Source: Anaerolineae bacterium (GTDB taxonomy: Bacteria; Chloroflexota; Anaerolineae; Promineifilales; Promineifilaceae). From it: a stretch of 64,000 bases of DNA. A model generated the notes under the pieces. The model was not told where the DNA came from, did no database searches, and worked only from the letters and a program-made list of their open reading frames with translations. Positions 62,047-64,000 of the stretch are shown one piece after another. A program made the translations under genes and the position numbers. How positions within the stretch are numbered: the stretch's first letter is position 1; every line of letters begins with the position of its first letter. The DNA is taken from positions 124,001 to 188,000 of the forward strand of contig JAMLHW010000009.1 in NCBI GenBank assembly GCA_023954475.1. Reading direction: 5' to 3'.

Positions 62047-62532
62047 ATGGGTACGCTCATCACAACCGTCACTGAGAGCATCCGCTACCGTGGTCGATCC
62101 GGTCAATACACCTGGCTGGCTCACCGCCTCGCTGGTCTCGGAATCCTCGCCTTCCTCGTTATCCACGTTTGGGACACAGCCAATGCCAGCTTTGCGCCAA
62201 ACGTCTACGCCTGGACAATTGAGGTGTTCAAAACCCCGTTTTTCGGTCTCGGTGAAATCGCCGTCTTTGGTGCCGTCTTATTCCATTCCTTTAATGGGCT
62301 ACGCATCACACTGCTCGACTACAAGCCAACCTGGTGGCATCAGCAAAAACGCAGCGTCACGATTGTCTGGGTTCTATTCCTGATCGTCTTCGTACCGCTC
62401 GGCCTTTATCTGCTCCTCGGCATCGTCGATAGTTGCCAGCATCCACCAGTATGGGAATGGGCAGGTCAAACAGCAACCGGCGCAAGTTGCTTCAGCTTCC
62501 CTCCAACCAGCTTGTACGGCATCGGTTCATAG
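62047..62532 (+). CDS. sdhC: Succinate dehydrogenase cytochrome b subunit
   Basis: 161 residues, with GGAGGT ahead of the ATG. Three membrane helices; A-H-R-L-A-G-L-G and the following V-I-H-V-W-D hold conserved His for heme and quinone binding, and F-H-S-F-N-G-L-R is the SdhC family motif in the second helix. It anchors the succinate:quinone oxidoreductase. Order sdhC-sdhD-sdhA is typical. Confidence 0.9.
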   Translation: MGTLITTVTESIRYRGRSGQYTWLAHRLAGLGILAFLVIHVWDTANASFAPNVYAWTIEVFKTPFFGLGEIAVFGAVLFHSFNGLRITLLDYKPTWWHQQKRSVTIVWVLFLIVFVPLGLYLLLGIVDSCQHPPVWEWAGQTATGASCFSFPPTSLYGIGS

Positions 62533-62543
62533 AGGTACAAATC

Positions 62544-62969
62544 ATGGCAACAACGATTAGCAACACTGACAGCAGAACCATACGCAATGTCCGTGTCAAA
62601 GCCAACTTCGAACGCACAGCCTTCATGTTCATGCGCTCATCAGGCATCATACTGGTCATTCTGGCCGTCGGCCATGTGATGCTGCAACTGATCTTCAACA
62701 ATGTACATTATCTCTCCGTAGAATTCGTCGCCGAACAATGGTCATCCTGGGGCTGGAAAGTGTATGACATGGCCCTGCTCGTTTTCGCACTCACGCACGG
62801 CATCAACGGCTTCCGCAATGTTCTTGAAGATTACATTCACAATCGCGGCGCGATGAAAGTTATCAACATTTTATTGGTCATCTTCCTCGTTGTCAGCATC
62901 GTCTGGGCCGGTTATGCAATCGCTTCGGCCGATCCGGCTGCGATGGATGCCGCCGCACTAGGCCAATAA
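62544..62969 (+). CDS. sdhD: Succinate dehydrogenase hydrophobic membrane anchor subunit
   Basis: 141 residues from the ATG at 62544; GAGGTAC precedes it. Three helices, with A-V-G-H-V-M and [15 protein letters not shown] as the conserved heme/quinone pieces. It begins 11 bp after sdhC and forms with it the membrane part of complex II. The final residues P-A-A-M-D-A-A-A-L are a non-conserved tail. Confidence 0.88.
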   Translation: MATTISNTDSRTIRNVRVKANFERTAFMFMRSSGIILVILAVGHVMLQLIFNNVHYLSVEFVAEQWSSWGWKVYDMALLVFALTHGINGFRNVLEDYIHNRGAMKVINILLVIFLVVSIVWAGYAIASADPAAMDAAALGQ

Positions 62970-62985
62970 TCAAGAGAGTTTTACA

Positions 62986-64000
<1,015 letters not shown>

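Overview
The window looks like part of the chromosome of a free-living, aerobic, heterotrophic member of the Chloroflexota (Anaerolineae / Ardenticatenia / Caldilineae type). GC is moderate, roughly 55% by eye, and genes are densely packed on both strands. Supporting features are a seven-gene Mrp antiporter operon, a K+-independent H+-pyrophosphatase, a CpXC-domain protein, a CobN-type (ChlI/ChlD) chelatase ATPase with no chlorophyll genes nearby, an EAD1-FGS conflict-type protein, and a secreted protein ending in a FLPxxxR-like tail. This assignment is an inference from gene content; no rRNA is present.

Layout. 1-11 kb: end of a CBS protein, an M23 lipoprotein, a phosphoesterase, a class III aminotransferase, a DapA-family aldolase, a CBS-pair protein, glgC, a small metallopeptidase and a degenerate tyrosine recombinase. 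11-16 kb: a YprB-type exonuclease, then an overlapping trio of membrane MutS-like protein, GNAT and hemolysin III. 16-23 kb (minus): mrpABCDEFG followed 3 nt later by an EAD1-FGS gene. 23-32 kb: GNAT, SpoU methyltransferase, an AhpD-like selenoprotein candidate, an FG-GAP/ASPIC surface protein, a Tat metallophosphoesterase, an isochorismatase-Nudix fusion, hppA and a GDPD. 33-44 kb: branched-chain amino acid operon ilvB-ilvN-ilvC-leuA-leuC-leuD-dinB-cimA-leuB-ilvE-like, preceded by a complete leader-peptide attenuator. 44.5-48.5 kb: chlI/chlD joined by an A9 slippery run, dnaN, and a second SpoU methyltransferase. 48.5-55 kb: a 2030-residue secreted subtilase with a 31-residue RiPP-precursor-like peptide behind it. 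55-64 kb: lactate permease, CpXC protein, sensor kinase, a repeat membrane protein, tRNA-Leu(CAG) and sdhCDA (cut by the window end).

How it fits together. The ilv/leu operon makes valine, leucine and isoleucine (via citramalate) and is predicted to be switched by translation of a leader peptide rich in Leu, Ile and Val. Mrp, HppA and SDH form an ion and electron transport set.

The strongest unexplained signals are: (1) the octamer palindrome TCGGCCGA, about 85 copies in 64 kb (about 1 expected), a HIP1-like highly iterated palindrome missing only from the subtilase region; (2) an in-frame UGA in a CxxU AhpD-like protein, followed by a 9-bp SECIS-like hairpin; (3) the ilv attenuator, with mutually exclusive terminator and antiterminator; (4) the chlI-chlD minus-one frameshift; (5) an ilvE-like gene lacking the segment with the PLP lysine. 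All counts were made by eye.
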